A DNA stretch of 64,000 nucleotides from NCBI RefSeq assembly GCF_022539315.1, contig NC_066314.1, positions 43,523,180 through 43,587,179 of the forward strand. Reading direction: 5' to 3'. Below, piece by piece: positions 1 through 14,400 of this stretch (positions are counted from its first letter, which is position 1; every line of letters begins with the position of its first letter). Below the pieces are notes generated by a model that had not been told where the DNA came from, made no database searches, and saw only the letters and a program-made list of their open reading frames with translations. The position numbers and the translations under genes were made by a program. The stretch comes from Serinus canaria (taxonomy: Eukaryota; Chordata; Aves; Passeriformes; Fringillidae).

Positions 1-3000
1 ATGGTGCATCTTGACTTTCTCAGATGGTTTCTGCCTAATGCTGTCATGCAAAGGCTCTTCAGAAACCCAGGCATGATTTTCAAAACATCCAGCTCTGGCC
101 ACTGATACTGAAAGACACTGAGACAAAACACCTGTCACAAAATTCTCTAAAATTTGTTCCTGTATCAGCTTTTACAGTTTGAACAAGATAATAATATGAA
201 TAATCACTGTTGTAGCATTTGATGGCCTTGGTAAGTGAAAAATTTATCAATATTTTTCATTTCTTCCACCTCCCACGAGAATTTACAAAGCAAAACCAAG
301 TATTTTCTAAATTCCTAGCAAAACAAAAAATTCAAAGTCTTCTCAACAAAATCATACATTATTGCTTAAAACTTTAATGTTAATTAAAATAAAACAAAAC
401 AAGGTGACTAGAAAAGCAATTATACCTTGGATTTTCAGATCAAAAAATCGGTGAATGTTTTATTCACATAGATGTGATAGGGCCACCAAGTCTGCTTTAT
501 CTCTTGGAAGAAAATCTGTCCACTTTATATTTCTAAATATTTGATTAACTTAACTTTATGTTTTATTCCATGAAGGACAAAATCTAAAGTAAACTGGCAG
601 CAGATAATCACAGGCAGCACCAACCCTCAGCAATAACTTGAGCTGATGTGCACTCCTGTTGTCATGAGGAAGGATGACAGTCCACTGCAACATCCCCCTC
701 CCCTTCTCTTTCCCCCAGCCATATGTTAGCATTTGCCCATTGTTGTGGACTGATAATGTTGCATAACATAAAACTAGTTCTTGTGCCTGTAAATGGAAAT
801 AATATTTTTTCTGGTATAAAAAATCATGCTGAGGTACATACTTTATTTTCTTCCTATATTTTTGTGTTGAATACTGTGCTGTCTCTTCAGGGGTTTGAGC
901 TCTTACTTCTACATCATTTGATATAACAAACCAAATAAACAGTCCCCAGTTAAATACATGAATGGAAGCTATCACCTTTGCTATTAAAAAAGGGCTATTT
1001 AAGTTGTATAGTACAGAGAAATAAAATGCTTCAGCTCCTCTCAGACACCATTTGGGAAAGAAATATTGTGTTAGAGGCACACAAGTATCATAGTTTTATT
1101 TGCCACAGTTGTAGCAATTAGGTTTATTACTATACAAGGTGCTAACAAAGAGTAGCAGAGCCTGTCTGGTTTTCAAATTATTTTGTGCCTTTGATGGCAA
1201 TTTTTATACAGCTGCTTTCAGAGCTTCCTCTTTCTTGTTCACCAAACCACTCTGAGAAATATCTCAACAGGAACAAGCAAGTCCTTTTAAAAACATGGTA
1301 AGAACATCACAGTGAACCACATCTTTAAATAAACTGCTGTTCTCTTTAGAAGGAAATTCTGACTGTGAGTTATTCTAATGTGAAAGACAAGAAATGGTAT
1401 TTTGATTTGTATTTCATGGGTCTTTCCTAACACTAATGAGGGTAGCCTCCCAGCCCTCCTCCAAGGACAAAAGTTGTTTTTTTCCTGCTGTGGGGGAAGA
1501 GAGACAGTGAAACTACACGAGTGCCTTGTAGGTCACAGAGATAGTTTGGGGTACAGGTGAGCTCAGCTCATGGTGCTCTCAGCTATCAGATCCACCTTGT
1601 GAAGCAAGCCCAGCAATCACTTCTTCCCAGACAGACTGGTCACTGCTGCTTCCCACAGTGAAATTCTTCAGCCAGAGGAAAACTGGAGGGGAAGGGACAA
1701 ATCTTTGACACCTTTTTGCCCTTTTCTAGCTCTTTACTTTCTGATGACCTTAAACACTTCATTATCAATGGTAAACAAGGAGATATATCAACCCCTTCAC
1801 TTCAAGCCAGCTGGTAGGTAACTAGCAGCACCCAAACAGGCACTGTACCACCACAACAGGATGACTTCTTATGACCTGCCAATGTTATAACACAATAGGA
1901 ACTTGATTCAGCAGGAGCCTCCTCTTTCCAGATCATGCAGAAACATTGTGAACGATAGAAAACTAAAATCACTGCCCAGCTGTAACTCAAACAATCAAAA
2001 GCCTCAGATGTTGAGCTGGCTCTGCCGTCCTGTAGCACAGGAGAAAATATCTGGCAATACACACATTGCCAAGTTGTTTATTACTGAATCATATTGCATC
2101 CATACATATCCTAAGCAATCTGCTACTAGGTGCTGATTTATTTAATAACTTAATGGACTTTGAATAGTTTCCAGAAAAGAATGCTGGACCTCAAGGTTGT
2201 GTTGTTATTTTGTTCAAATGAAGCAACAATAGCTGAAAAAACTCTCATGAGTCCTCAGCAAATATAGGAAGAAAATAATTCTGCATTGTGGCAGACCTTG
2301 AAATCAGATCAAAGAGCATCTGTGAAGCATCCCTTTTTGAACTGCAAGAGTAGATAAAAAGAATCATTTACTCTTATGCTCTTAAAGTGAGATTAGATCT
2401 ACAGCTTGGAGAGACCAGTTCAGAAACAATCATAAGCAACAAATCTTTCACAAGATGTAAAATGTTCAATATACAATAGATCTTTGAACTGGATGGTTTT
2501 TGGAGATTTATTCTGTCATACCTTCAGTCCTGTAATTTTGCATCATCAAAGTGAAACTGAAATACCCAGTTTTAACATTAGCTAAATGTAAACAGATCTT
2601 CTATTTCTGCAGACTGTTTTTGCATTAAAATATGCCAAATGTCTTGCAGAGTCCATTAAGTGGCATTCTTTTTTGCAGGAGAGGAAGGGCAAATGATTCT
2701 CAGAGAACTGCAATGCCCCCCCCTCCCTTGATGTCCTGGAAGGCCCTTAGGAGGCTCTGTGGACTGAGGGCTGTGGTGATTGCAGACCACCAGCCCCTCT
2801 TTGGGGTATAAAGACAAGACCTGGGGAACGTGTTTCTTCTGATGAAGCAGACTTGTGGCTGGTGAGATTGCATGCAAGATGAAGTTCGTTATACCTCCCA
2901 AAGGCAGACTTTGGAGTCTTCTTGGGTCCACACTGGCATCCTCTTGCTGCCTCAGGCAGCTGATGTTCACTCAAGCACCTCCCTCTTGGACATGGGGGTG

Positions 3001-6000
3001 CGACATTGTGTGAGTGAAGAAGCCCATTGAAAATTAATTTGCCACATGCACTTTGGCACAGGGATGCCCCATGCTGAAGGACCAAGCTGGGCAGTTGGGC
3101 AGGCACTGGAGGCATGTGGCAGGCATGGTGAGTGCATGATACTCTGTGCCCAGGGCCAGTGGTGTCAGCACAAACACCCACACAGCTCAATTTTCTCCCT
3201 AGCTGGCTGAGCAACGCAGGATCAGCAGGTGGCAGAGCCTGGGTATGGCCTTCAGTACCTGAGATCTGAGTATCAGACAAAATCCAGGGCCCAGACTTTC
3301 ACTAAACACTGGAAGAAACACAGAAATGGGCTAAAAACTCAATGCCTCTTGCTGCTGGTTAAGGAAATGCATCTGAACTCCTTAGTCACACAGCCTTGAT
3401 ATTGGAGGTCTCAGCATGGATCTGAAGAGACCACAGCTACAATTGTGCTAAATACATAAAAAAATTCCACTGCTAAATCTAGAGAATGGCATTGTATTTT
3501 CCCATAAGAACTACTGTTTTATTCTGTGCTACTGGACAATATTTTGAAAAATAATAAACATTTGCTAATTTTTTCAGTTTCAAGAGCAAAGCTGTACAGT
3601 TACAGTTCACCCATGCTCTAGGTCTTCTGAAAAGGGGATGGTTACAGTGAATCTGGTTAGTTTCTGGTCTCTTTATAAACACAAGGCACAGGTTTCTCAG
3701 TCTCTGCAACCTTATTGTTGTGTCAAATAAATGGGATTTTGTTATTTTCATAAAGTTCAAAAAATCATGAATTTACAAGCTCATAGCAATTTCAAATAAA
3801 ACCTATATTCACATCTCTGAATATTGTCATCTGTCCTTAAAAACAGGTCTAGCAAGTGTATGTAAGCAACATGGTGAGCCCAGATGAGCTACACACTTGG
3901 CAAGAGCTTGAGGAAGTGAATTTTTCTCTAAGTCAAAATGCAGCACCTGTCTGAACTGACCACAGCTGATACAGGTAAAACTGCCTGCTCCAAGAGTTTC
4001 CCAGCATTCCAGCTTCATTTCAAAGCCCCCAAAGTCTTAGAAAAAACTCCTGGCCAGCTGAAGGCACTGGTGTCTTCTGGCAGCCTACATGCAGATCTGC
4101 ACTTTATTTCTCCCTTTAAGCATGTTAAAGCTTACACAGATCTACCTGTCTGCCAGCTGCAGTGTTCACAGAAAAGCTGATGCAGAGAGCTGTCTCCTGA
4201 AGGTCCACAAGGAGCCTGCCTAGAAAACACCATGAGCCCTTGTCCCTTGTAAGGGCCTACTCTGCAACCACATTAGAGATGGCAGAACAAACTACTCTGT
4301 TTCATTTCTGAAGGTCTTTGAGTAGCCAAGGTCTTGCTGTGATTATATATCTACACAGAGTGTGTACTCTATCCATCTATACAAAGTACAATATTGTACT
4401 ACAGTGTTCCATCACAGACTAACTTTGGCATAAAACAGCATCCCTTAATCTGAGAGGAGGCAGTTACTCTCAGAACAGGTAAAGCAGAAGCATACTCATA
4501 TGTTGTACCTTGCATGGAGATCTTACTGCTTTATCCATATCCAAGTAAATTCATCTAATTATTTAGAAGCAGTGAAGTTAGGATTTGAGAGCAGCTTTAG
4601 AGCCCACTGAAGTCATCAGGTACCTCATGGCTTTCTGGAAGCTTTGGATTCAGAGTCCAACAGCTGTTCAAAATCTAAACCAGAATGTACAAGAATGTAC
4701 GAGAACAAATGGGACTGATCACAACTGCAGATGCAGAGCTTGTAGCAGCTTGGTCTACTTGTACTCAGAGAAGCTAGGGTACAGGACATGATAGGCTTGG
4801 TTTCTGTAAGGAGATGGGGCTGATGTGTCCCTTGCAGGAGCCCAGCTTGCACTAAGATTTCCCTCATAAACAATTATTTTTCTATTTCTCTTGCAGCACA
4901 TGTTGGAAGGACGCAACAGAGAAGAAGGCTAAAAGCTCAACTATCCAAAGCTCTCCATCCTAATGTACTCCTGTAGAGCATAGCAGGGCTTTGAAGAAAG
5001 ACACAACCAGGTGATGATCATTCAAGTGGTAGAATTCACTGCAGAGCCCTGAACAACAAACTGCAAGACAATGCATTATATTACAGTTTAGACCCTATGC
5101 CACTTCCAGCTCACAGCCTGAGGGCCTCACTCAGATTCACACATTGATCCTGCAGCAGGATTCATACAAGCATGAAGGCTGATATAACACTAATTACCTC
5201 TGCCCATTAGCAGAACCTCTTTTCCTGCACAGCTTGTAGCATCCATAATAGTTTTCCAGGCAACTGAAACAAAATGCCCTCACATGAGAAGCACGGATAA
5301 CACATCATTCTCTGTGCTGCACGCTTAATCCCTTTGTGCAAATTCTTGTACATTTGTGCACCTTTGAGATTAAAAGTATGATAAAATCAGCACTTTTCTC
5401 TTTATGATACAGATAGAATTTTCCAAAATCCAATCTTCTGTTAAAAATGTAAAGACAATACAAAGGCTGCAAATGCATTAAAAAGTAAACGGCATAAAGT
5501 TAAGCTGAGCTTTTTTACTGCTGGTGCAATTAGAAACAAATCAGAGATAGGGTGTCACAAACTACAATGCTCTTGCAGATGTAAAAAGCCCTAGCAAGAC
5601 ATTGAATGGTTTTGTCTCCTCACCTCACACAAAGCTGAGAGATTTTCTAATACAGAGAAATTAACCAACACTCACATACACCTACAGTGAGACCTTGTAT
5701 ACAAGTGTAAGCAAGCCTTCAAGGCTGGCAATTAGATATGCTGAAGGCAAGTAAAGGTCAGCCCATCTTTGTACCTGGCCATGAATACCAAGGAGAGGGC
5801 TGAAATACTGAGTTATTGTTTTATACCTGAGACAATAGTTAAATGCCAGGGAATGTTAAAACAAGCAACTGTGATAACAGGCTTCTCTTTCTGACATAAG
5901 AAAAAATAGGAAGAAAGAGAAAAGATAGAAGAAAACCACTAGAACACCCCGTGGAATGTTGTGCCTTGCCAGCAATATTAGTCTTCCTACAACTGTAAGC

Positions 6001-6379
6001 CTTCCTGAACATAGGAGGTTGTACAGCCACAGGAAGTCTCTCCTCAGTAGCAAACAAAAAACCACTTTCTCTACTTATATTATCTTGAACACTTTCTAAA
6101 AGTTTTCTTTCACATAGGAAAACCTGGCATTAAAGAATCTGGCAGAATCTTTGAAAAGCTTCTTTCTTTGTCTCTCAGTTTCAGCAACATAATGCTAAAG
6201 GTAGGAAATACTTAATAAAATAATTTTCTGTCTCCATAAAATATATTTATAAAAAACAAAAGCCACACCAATAACTGTCGCCTCAAAAATACATAAAACA
6301 AATTTACACTCTTAAAATTATAAGTCAAATGAGACTTCAAAACAAAGCTATAATAATTACTCCATTATTATCACACTTC
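1..6379. other. Non-coding DNA, presumed intron 1 of the minus-strand gene (TMCC3?)
   Basis: AT-rich sequence with only short, unrelated ORFs of about 60-180 codons on both strands. None resembles a known protein or shows paired splice sites with a conserved reading frame. I looked for the TMCC-family coiled-coil and membrane-segment exons and did not find them. If the 27.1 kb exon belongs to TMCC3, this stretch is first-intron DNA. The one small structural item is a 16-bp perfect palindrome at 4385-4400. Confidence 0.5.
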
Positions 6380-8401
6380 CCTGTGTGCTGAAAGATCAGT
6401 CAACGGGGTAAACGTCCAGCCTGGCTGGGCAAGGAGGTTTTGGAGGAACTTAGGAATAAAAAGAGGATGTATCAGCGTTGGAAGGAGGGTCAGGTCTCTA
6501 AGGAAGTATTCAAGAAGGCTGCTAGAGCATGCAGAAAAAAAATTAGGGAGGCCAAAGCTCATTTTTAACTTAGAATGGCGACTTCTGTAAAGGATAATAA
6601 AAAATGTTTTTACAAATACATTAATGCTAGAAGGAAGGGTAAGACCAGCCTTTGTTCTTTATTGGACAAGGGAGGGAACTCAGTATCTGCAGATGAGGAG
6701 AAGGCAGAAGTGCTTAATGCCTACTTTGCCTCAGTTTTTAGTGGGAAGATGACCTGCCCTCAAGACACCTGCCTGCCTGGAATGGTTGATGGTGTCAGGT
6801 AGCAGAATGGTCCCCCCATTATCCAAGAGGAGGTAGTCAAAGAACTACTGAAATGCTTGGATGTTCCTAAATCTATGGGACCTCACGGGATCCACCCCAG
6901 GGTAATGAGAGAGCTGGCAAATGAGCTTGCAAAGCCACTCTCCATCATTTACCAACAGTCCTGGCTCACTGGTGAGATTCCAGATGACTGGAAGCTGGCC
7001 AATGTGATACCCACTCACAAAAAGGGTGCAAAGGACAATCCTGGTAATTACAGTCCAGTCAGTCTGACCTCAGTACCTGGCAAAATAATGGAACAGTTTA
7101 TATTAAGTGCCATCACACAGAATTTACAGGATGGCCAGGGTATCAGACCCAGTCAGCATGGGTTTAGGAGGGGTAGGTCATGTTTAACCAACCTGGTCAC
7201 CTTTTATGATCAAGTAACCCACCTAGTGGATGCAGGGAAGGCTGTAGATGTTGTTTATTTGGATTTCAGCAAGGCCTTTGGCACTGTCTCCCACAGCATA
7301 CTCCTAGACGAGCTGGCAGCCTGTGGCTTGGACAGGAGCACTCTTTGCTGGGTTAGGAACTAGCTGGATGGCAGGGCCTAGAGAGTGGTGGTGAATGGTG
7401 CTACATCCAGCTGGGGCCAGTCACCAGTGGTGTCCCTCAGGGGTCTGTGCTGGGGCAAGTTCTGTTTGATATTTTTATTGATGACATGGATGAGGGTTTA
7501 GAGTCTTTCATTAGCAAATTTGCAGATGACACTAAGCTGGGAGCGTGTGTCGATCTGTTAGAGGGATGGAGGGCTTTGCAGAGGGACCTGGAATGGTTGG
7601 ATGGATGGGCAGAATCTAATGGGATGAAGTTCAATAAGTCCAAGTGCCGAGTCCTGCACTTTGGCCACAATAACCCCCTGCAACGTTATAGGCTGGGGAC
7701 GGTGTGGCTGGACAGTGCTCAGGAGGAAAGGGACCTGGGGGTGCTGGTTGACAGTCGACTGAACATGAGCCAGCAGTGTGCCCAGGTGGCCAAGAAGGCC
7801 AAGGGCATCCTGGCTAGTATCAGGAATAGTGTGACCAGCAGGAGCAGGGAGGTCATTCTTCCCCTGTACTCGGCACTGGTAAGGCCACACCTTGAGTATT
7901 GCGTCCAATTCTGGGCCCCTCAGTTTAGGAGGGATGTTGAGATGCTTGAGTGTGTCCAAAGGAGAGCAACGAGGCTGGTGAGGGGCTTGGGACACAAGCT
8001 GTATGAAGAATGACTGAGGGAGCTGGGGTTGTTCAGCCTGGAGGAAAGGAGACTCAGAGTTGACCTTATCACTCTCTTCAATTTCTTGAAGGGTGGCTGT
8101 GGTGAGCTGGGGGTCGGTCTCTTTCTCTGGGAAACAACAGACAGAACAAGAGGACACAGTCTCAAGCTGCGCCAAGCAAGATACAGGCTAGAATTAAGGA
8201 GGAAGTTTTTCACAGAAAGAGTGGCCAAATACTGGAATCATCTACCCAGGGAGGTGGTGGAGTCACCATCTCTCGATGTGTTTAAAAAAAGACTGGATGT
8301 GGTGCTTGGTGCCATGTTCTAGTTGACGTGTTGGAGCGTGGGTTGGACTCGATTATCTTAAAGGTCTCTTCCAATCTAGAAATTCTGTGATTCTGTGATT
8401 C
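6380..8401 (+). mobile_element. CR1 non-LTR retrotransposon (LINE), 5'-truncated, plus strand
   Basis: About 2 kb of the roughly 4.5 kb CR1 element, covering the later part of ORF2 and the 3' UTR. It opens inside ORF2 at a KRPAWL-like stretch that precedes the reverse transcriptase, and runs through RT motifs ([23 protein letters not shown]) to the C-terminal segment ([10 protein letters not shown]). The 3' end shows the CR1 hallmark, repeated ATTCTGTG octamers at 8382-8397. The 5' truncation is typical of target-primed reverse transcription. It is immobile because the coding frame is broken in several places. CR1 is the dominant LINE of birds and supports the avian assignment. Confidence 0.95.
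6386..8322 (+). pseudogene. Broken CR1 ORF2 (reverse transcriptase) remnant
   Basis: ORF2 would encode the endonuclease/reverse transcriptase that copies CR1 RNA into DNA. The endonuclease half is missing. The first part reads in one frame through in-frame stops (TAA near 6568, TAG at 6800-6802, TAG at 7361-7363 and another near 7381). A single-base loss near 7416 shifts to another frame, which then continues through [16 protein letters not shown] and [11 protein letters not shown] to 8322 with a TGA at 8011-8013. The FADD aspartates and the first aspartate of the motif A YLDFSKAF stretch are kept. The usually conserved Asp after AF is Gly here. It is a dead copy with no inferred function. 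Confidence 0.9.
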
Positions 8402-11400
8402 CAATGAGAATATACTCGTTTTTGGAAGTCAACTTTTTTTCCTAAAACTTAAACCCCTTTCTTTCAAAGAATTGGAGCAGTAAAACCATTCCATTCATCT
8501 AATAATGCAGTGTGAGAGTGCATAGATGCAAATGTGCTGCTGAGCATGATCAGCACTACACACCTGAGAGTCACAGAATCCTGTTTAGCTGAGTAAGGTT
8601 TCCTGGTTGAGCAGGGAGCTCTGGCATCCAGCCCATGCAATCAGCACACCAGCTTGTCACGGCAGGCTGTATATGGTCACGGACATGTTTAGATATTTCA
8701 GAAGTTTTTTATGACTTACCATATGCGTCTAAAGTCACCTCAATCTGGACTGAAAATGCCAGAAACTGCTCCAAATGCTGTAGTTACTTTATTTCCCAGA
8801 TATATAATTTTGGTATCTAGTAGTTTATGTCACATCAATAAACCCATCAGTGTGAATACACTGTTGAAAGTGTTGATGCTGTTGAAAGATTATATCAAGG
8901 GCACAGAGAAACATGATTAAGTTCCATGTCAGTGAGTTCTCTCATTTTTGTATAACACATACAGTCACTGTTTGATGGGAAAAGGAAAAAAAACTTTATT
9001 ACAATAAAAGGGAAATATCAACTAAACAGAAATAATGTCAAGGAGAAGTGTAAATCATAGGCAGGTCTGACAAACCAATAACATGTATTAAAGTTGCTAT
9101 GGATGCCCTGAAGCAGAGCAGCACAGTTTTCTCAAGTGTTATGGAAACAGACAATTGAAGGCACATTATAAATTTGTTCCAAAATGTGCTCACCTTCAGC
9201 TGGCGTTCAGCATTGTGCTGGCACTGAACCTGTGGCCAGCAAAGCTGTAACCATCTGTTCCTAAGAAGAACCTGACCCAAGTCTGCGAGTTCAGCCATTC
9301 AGAAGTAAACACTGCAGTACTCCTTGAATCATGGAAGCAGTATGGGAAGGGTTTCACATGATCTTCCAAGGCTGCATTTCTGGACTCTTTTCTTCTATCA
9401 CCGTATTTTCAGTTTTCAGGTTTGTCATCTTACATTGGCTGTAATTTCCATACTTTTGACTATATTTAGTTAGCTTAACTCCCTATGAAAATCAGATTTC
9501 CAGGAGCGGTCTGTTTATTTGTATATAATAAACTTCTAATGCTGATTTCAGGCCAATCAGACAGATACTGGAGATATCAAATATGATGAGCTCAAATATG
9601 ATGTGTATTTTGTAAAATCAGAGTGAAGGACACCAAGGTTTTGATTTTGTTGCCCAATTAAGTTAAATGAGGCAGCCTGCACGTAGCTGTGGAAATACTT
9701 GACAGAACAAAGGCTGTAAGAAAAAGTATGGAACTGTATAGGATACGTGGAAAAACAGAAAATAGTAGTTTAATTTAGTTTTTAAAAGCCTGTGAATGAT
9801 AAGGCTCGAGACCATAGGAAACTGAGTTTCCAAAGCATTCTCTCTAGCCACAGGCCTTGACTACACACCTTTGTGAACAAGATAAATTTATAGCTACAGC
9901 TATATTTAAGCTAACATTAATGATGTGATTTTCATTACTAAGCTTTATTGTCTTCTATAATAAATGGGATTGCTGCTAGAATCTGAGGGAATTTAACAGC
10001 CATGCTGGGCTGGCCATCTCTGCACAATGCTCAATAAAGATGCTGCATAGTGTTTATGTACCTAAAAGAAAGAAGAACAGTCTGTATATGTATAAACTAG
10101 TCCAACAGAGAGAGACAAAACTTAATTAGTGGCTCCTGGTTTATTATAACCCCACTGCAATCAGTGGTGGGCTAACACTGGGGAAGGTGGTGGTGATGGT
10201 TGTGTGAACTGCACTGAGCAGCAGAGCAGTAGCAGCTGAACATAAATCCCAGCTGCTTCCAACACATCCATCCCTGGGTCACTTCTCATTCCATCTCAAA
10301 TAGTAATTTCCACAAGAAATTGACTTCTCTGCTTTCAGCAGGGCAGAAAACAAACCCGTATTCCTTAATACCACTTCTGGGAATTCTGCATTGCAGTTGT
10401 TGGAAGAAACTGCTAGTTTTATACCTAAAATTTAATTAAAGTATCTCCAGGGTTTTTTCTCCTGTAATTTATTGACATTTCTCTCACAGGCTAACCAGAA
10501 TTATTTGCAAACTGTTATGGCTACTGCAGACAAAAGAGGTCACCAAGTTGCAGCAGTAGCTGTAATTAACACAGGAGCATACGTCAATACGTAATTGACT
10601 TCAGAGGAAATTCAGAGCAGCCACACAACCAAGCAGCTCTGACAAGCTTTTGGCATCCAAACAGCAGCTACTCCTGCCACAAGCTGAAACAAGAGCAGGA
10701 AGAGACTGAGAGGACCAGTTCTTTCTGCAAGGATTTTTCTAAGATCATCTTCCCTGGATGCATGGTCACATCAGATCCATGAAACCCACCATGCTTAGGG
10801 ATCTTCAGTTTAGGTGAGCAACAGTGATGGCAGAATTTCAAAGCTCTTGACCAGTTAGCAATTATTTACCATGGCTTGAATGAAAGGACAGCAGGACTAA
10901 GTATGATGAATATGGGCTGCAGCTACCAAGATGTTAGATTGTGCCATTGGGTCGGAATGCAACGTTTCAGCACAAACAGGAGCCTTAGGCAGTCATACAA
11001 GGAATCTGGGAGGAATGGGCTTGGAGCATGATTTTTTGCCTGTGAGAGCAATGTGCTGGGTAATTGTACAGAAGGAACAGCTCTTCTTTGAGAAGCAAGC
11101 TAATAATCACATTTTTTTCTCTGTAATTAGTCCTGATAGTGAAAGGTATAGTCCACCACCCCATCACCCCCTCCTCCAAACAGAAACACAGACAGTGTTT
11201 TGCAAGGGTGGGACACTAAACGTCCCTATTCTGAAATGAACCATAAGGTGGCACTGCTTTAAAACGTTACCTGAGAAGATTTTCCCTGGCATTTTCTATG
11301 CTCTACAAAACCCCATTGAGTTCCTACTTTTAATTTAAGTGAATCAAGTCATCCTACAGAAACTGCAGTGATACAGTGAGAGTGTACATCATTGGCATTT

Positions 11401-14400
11401 GTACTTTCACACATTATTTTCTCAGAAATCACATAGTTTTGTTCTAAAAACCAAAATGTCTCAGACACTTTCATTCAAGCACTGCAACACCATTTCAAAA
11501 TTTATGTTTGTGTCTAACAGCCAGATCTGTCTTCTCTTTATACAACCTCAAACGTGTAAGACCATAAAGATTCTGCTCTTTTTTCTGTGCATGGCAACAG
11601 CCAACAAAGACACTTCTGACAAGTTATTTTCTAGTTCACATCTAATGTGCAGGTCAAGCTGTCAGATAAATGCAGTCTTTGCAAGTGGAGTTGGAGGAAG
11701 TTCCTAGTGCTTTTGGTAAAATGATCTACTGAGATACCCTGTGTCTATTGATTTGCTGCTATATTAGACCTGGCCACCATTTTAAATGAATGGTGAAAGG
11801 GACATAAAGCCACCTATAAAAAGGAGACTATGTCAGTCTGGGAGAGAATAGCAGGAGTGTGATGTGTGATTCTTAACAAACTTCCAGAATGCAAAAATAA
11901 GGACCCTCCCGAATCTCCAAATCCCATGGGCACAGAACTGGTTTTGTGTCAGGGTACAATACCAGTTTTACACAGCACAAGAAAAAGAAATGGGTCAGAA
12001 AAATAAATGCCCACCGAATGCGGAACCTTCTGTTGGGTTGTCCTGCAAGAGCCTAACTGATCTGAAAATAACAAGGCCATGAGTTCAGGTCCCCCTTGAT
12101 CTTCTGTATCCAGCCAGTCTCCTGCCCTGCTAAGAACTCCTCAGCTTTCAGGCAGTCCTTTGCCATGAACAATGTGAGGTCTTTAAACCACTGTTATTTC
12201 TGCAGTCTCCACCACAAGATATGGCTCACCCACCTCCAGCTACCACATGCTATGCAGAAGAACACATTAGGAAGAGATAGCAGAACTACCTGAGCTTACC
12301 TTTAGATATTTTCTTTCTTCCAGGTACTTTTGATCTAGCTTTGCATCCCAGCAGTGACCTTGCACTGCACCCTTTCAACCAATGGACCAAAGTGCTCAAA
12401 AAGCCAGTGAGGTGATAGAAAGGCCACAGATCTCTTTCCAAGTTAAGCACATGGTAGAATGATAAACCAGTGTCAGACTACAGCTGACTTCAAGACTTGC
12501 AATTGCCAGTGAATTGACTCAGGCTGTGAGTTGACCAACAAACAACATCTATTCACAGAGTGAATATATGACTCCAAAGAGATGCATCTATTGATGCATC
12601 TCTTTGGAGTCATATATTCACTCTGCCCATGGAGCAGAAGACACACTCAATATACAGTCTGGCAGAATGCAAAGCAGTTAAATGAAACAGCTGGAGAGAC
12701 ACCACAACTGTCCATGCATATCTACATGAGGATGTTCTCACTTACCATTACCTGACTTGCATTTCAAATGGGAGAATAGGCTACTTCATGTCAAGAATGT
12801 CAACACAGATCCCATCAGAGTCCAGTGACTCAGATGATTTTGAGCTGATCCCTACCATTCTGGCAAGGTAATGGGAAGCTTATTTCAGCTGCAGTTGGCT
12901 GAAAAACCTTCCATGGATTTAAAAACCAAAGGACAACAATAGAGGGAGACAGGAGGTTGGATGAACTTGTGAATATCAGCATTCAGAGTTAATAAAACTC
13001 TACCAGTAAGGTTAATATGATGAGTTTCTTTATTTCCTATTTTGATCATCCAAGATATTCTTTATTTCAAATATCACCATAGGAGCAGAAATTAATTCAA
13101 ATGAAGTGGGATTTTCTCTAAATGAGCAAGAAAAACGTTTCAAAACATTCTGAGCTTTGAACCTTAACAAAAAGGAGAAGTATTTATCTTTAAAACTTTA
13201 AAATACAACTTTCAGAGAAAGCAAGGGTTTGTTGTTTTTTTTTTAAATCTGCAAGTACACTGTGGAATGGCACACTGGCTCTCTTTAAGAAGTAGAAGAC
13301 CAAATTCTCCTTGTCTGTCCCCAGTCATAGCTAACTGAATACTATCAATGGCAGTGAGAAGCTCTTGGACTTACTTGACTTTTACAGATCTTTTTGAGTT
13401 GGATACTAACAGCAGTTACCAAACTGGAGCCCAAACATTAAATACTATTGAATCCTTTGAATACAATACAGAAGCACTTGGATTATACAAGCTTTGTGTC
13501 GTCCCAGATGAGGTCATGACTCTTAATGCTCATCATATTGAATATTCCTGCCATATTCAGAAAGCTTGATTATCAAAATTATCCTTTGTCCTCCGTGTCT
13601 CATGGATAAGTGGAGTTTATACATTTCATACATAACAGGTTTTGTACCTCATTAAACAGATCTGTCTGTATTTCCATAATGTAATTCTCAAACATAATCT
13701 GTACAGTTTAAATGCTCATGGCTGGATAGCGTGATTAAGGCAACTGTATGATGAACTGGGCTTTAGGTCAGAAACTTCTGGAATCCCCAAAAAATCCAGT
13801 GGTAGGGATCCAGCTTTGGTAGCAGACTGATTTTCTGTGCTCCAAACAGGCATGTAAAAAGGCACCATTTATTCAAGCTGTTTAGCTGAACAACATTTAC
13901 TCATGTCTAACTTACACTGGGCACTAATCATCACCTATTTTTAGTAAGAGGGAAAGTCCAGAAGGCAAATCATACACAGCTCAATTGGTTTAAACTAGTA
14001 ATACAAAAATTTGACATGCAGATGCTAATTCTTAGTCTGTTGTAGCAATGCAGGATACTTAAACAAAGTAAGTTCAGCATGCAAGTTCACATACCTCCTT
14101 TTCTAGATACTGGTGAGGACTACACAGAAGTCCTCATATCAATTCAATCCCAAGTGTTTACCCCAAACACAGACGTACACAACAGTACTTGTGAGGCAAC
14201 AGATTCACTGCAAGACACACAACCAAAGTCTGAGGGAAAATCAAACATTTTACTCATTGTTCAGCCCCATCTTCTTGGGAAGCACCCACAGAGAGCACAG
14301 GAAGGTTCACAATTGCCAAAGCATCCCAGGAGTCTTGTTCCTGGGTAGCAGCATATACCACAGGCTAACAGAAAATTCTCAAATATAGCATTAGTGAAAA

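Noticed and set aside
8575..8660. 'tcacagaatcctgt...' resembling the reverse-strand 3' end of a CR1
   Set aside because: Only about 15 bases match the CR1 terminus and the following sequence does not continue as CR1.
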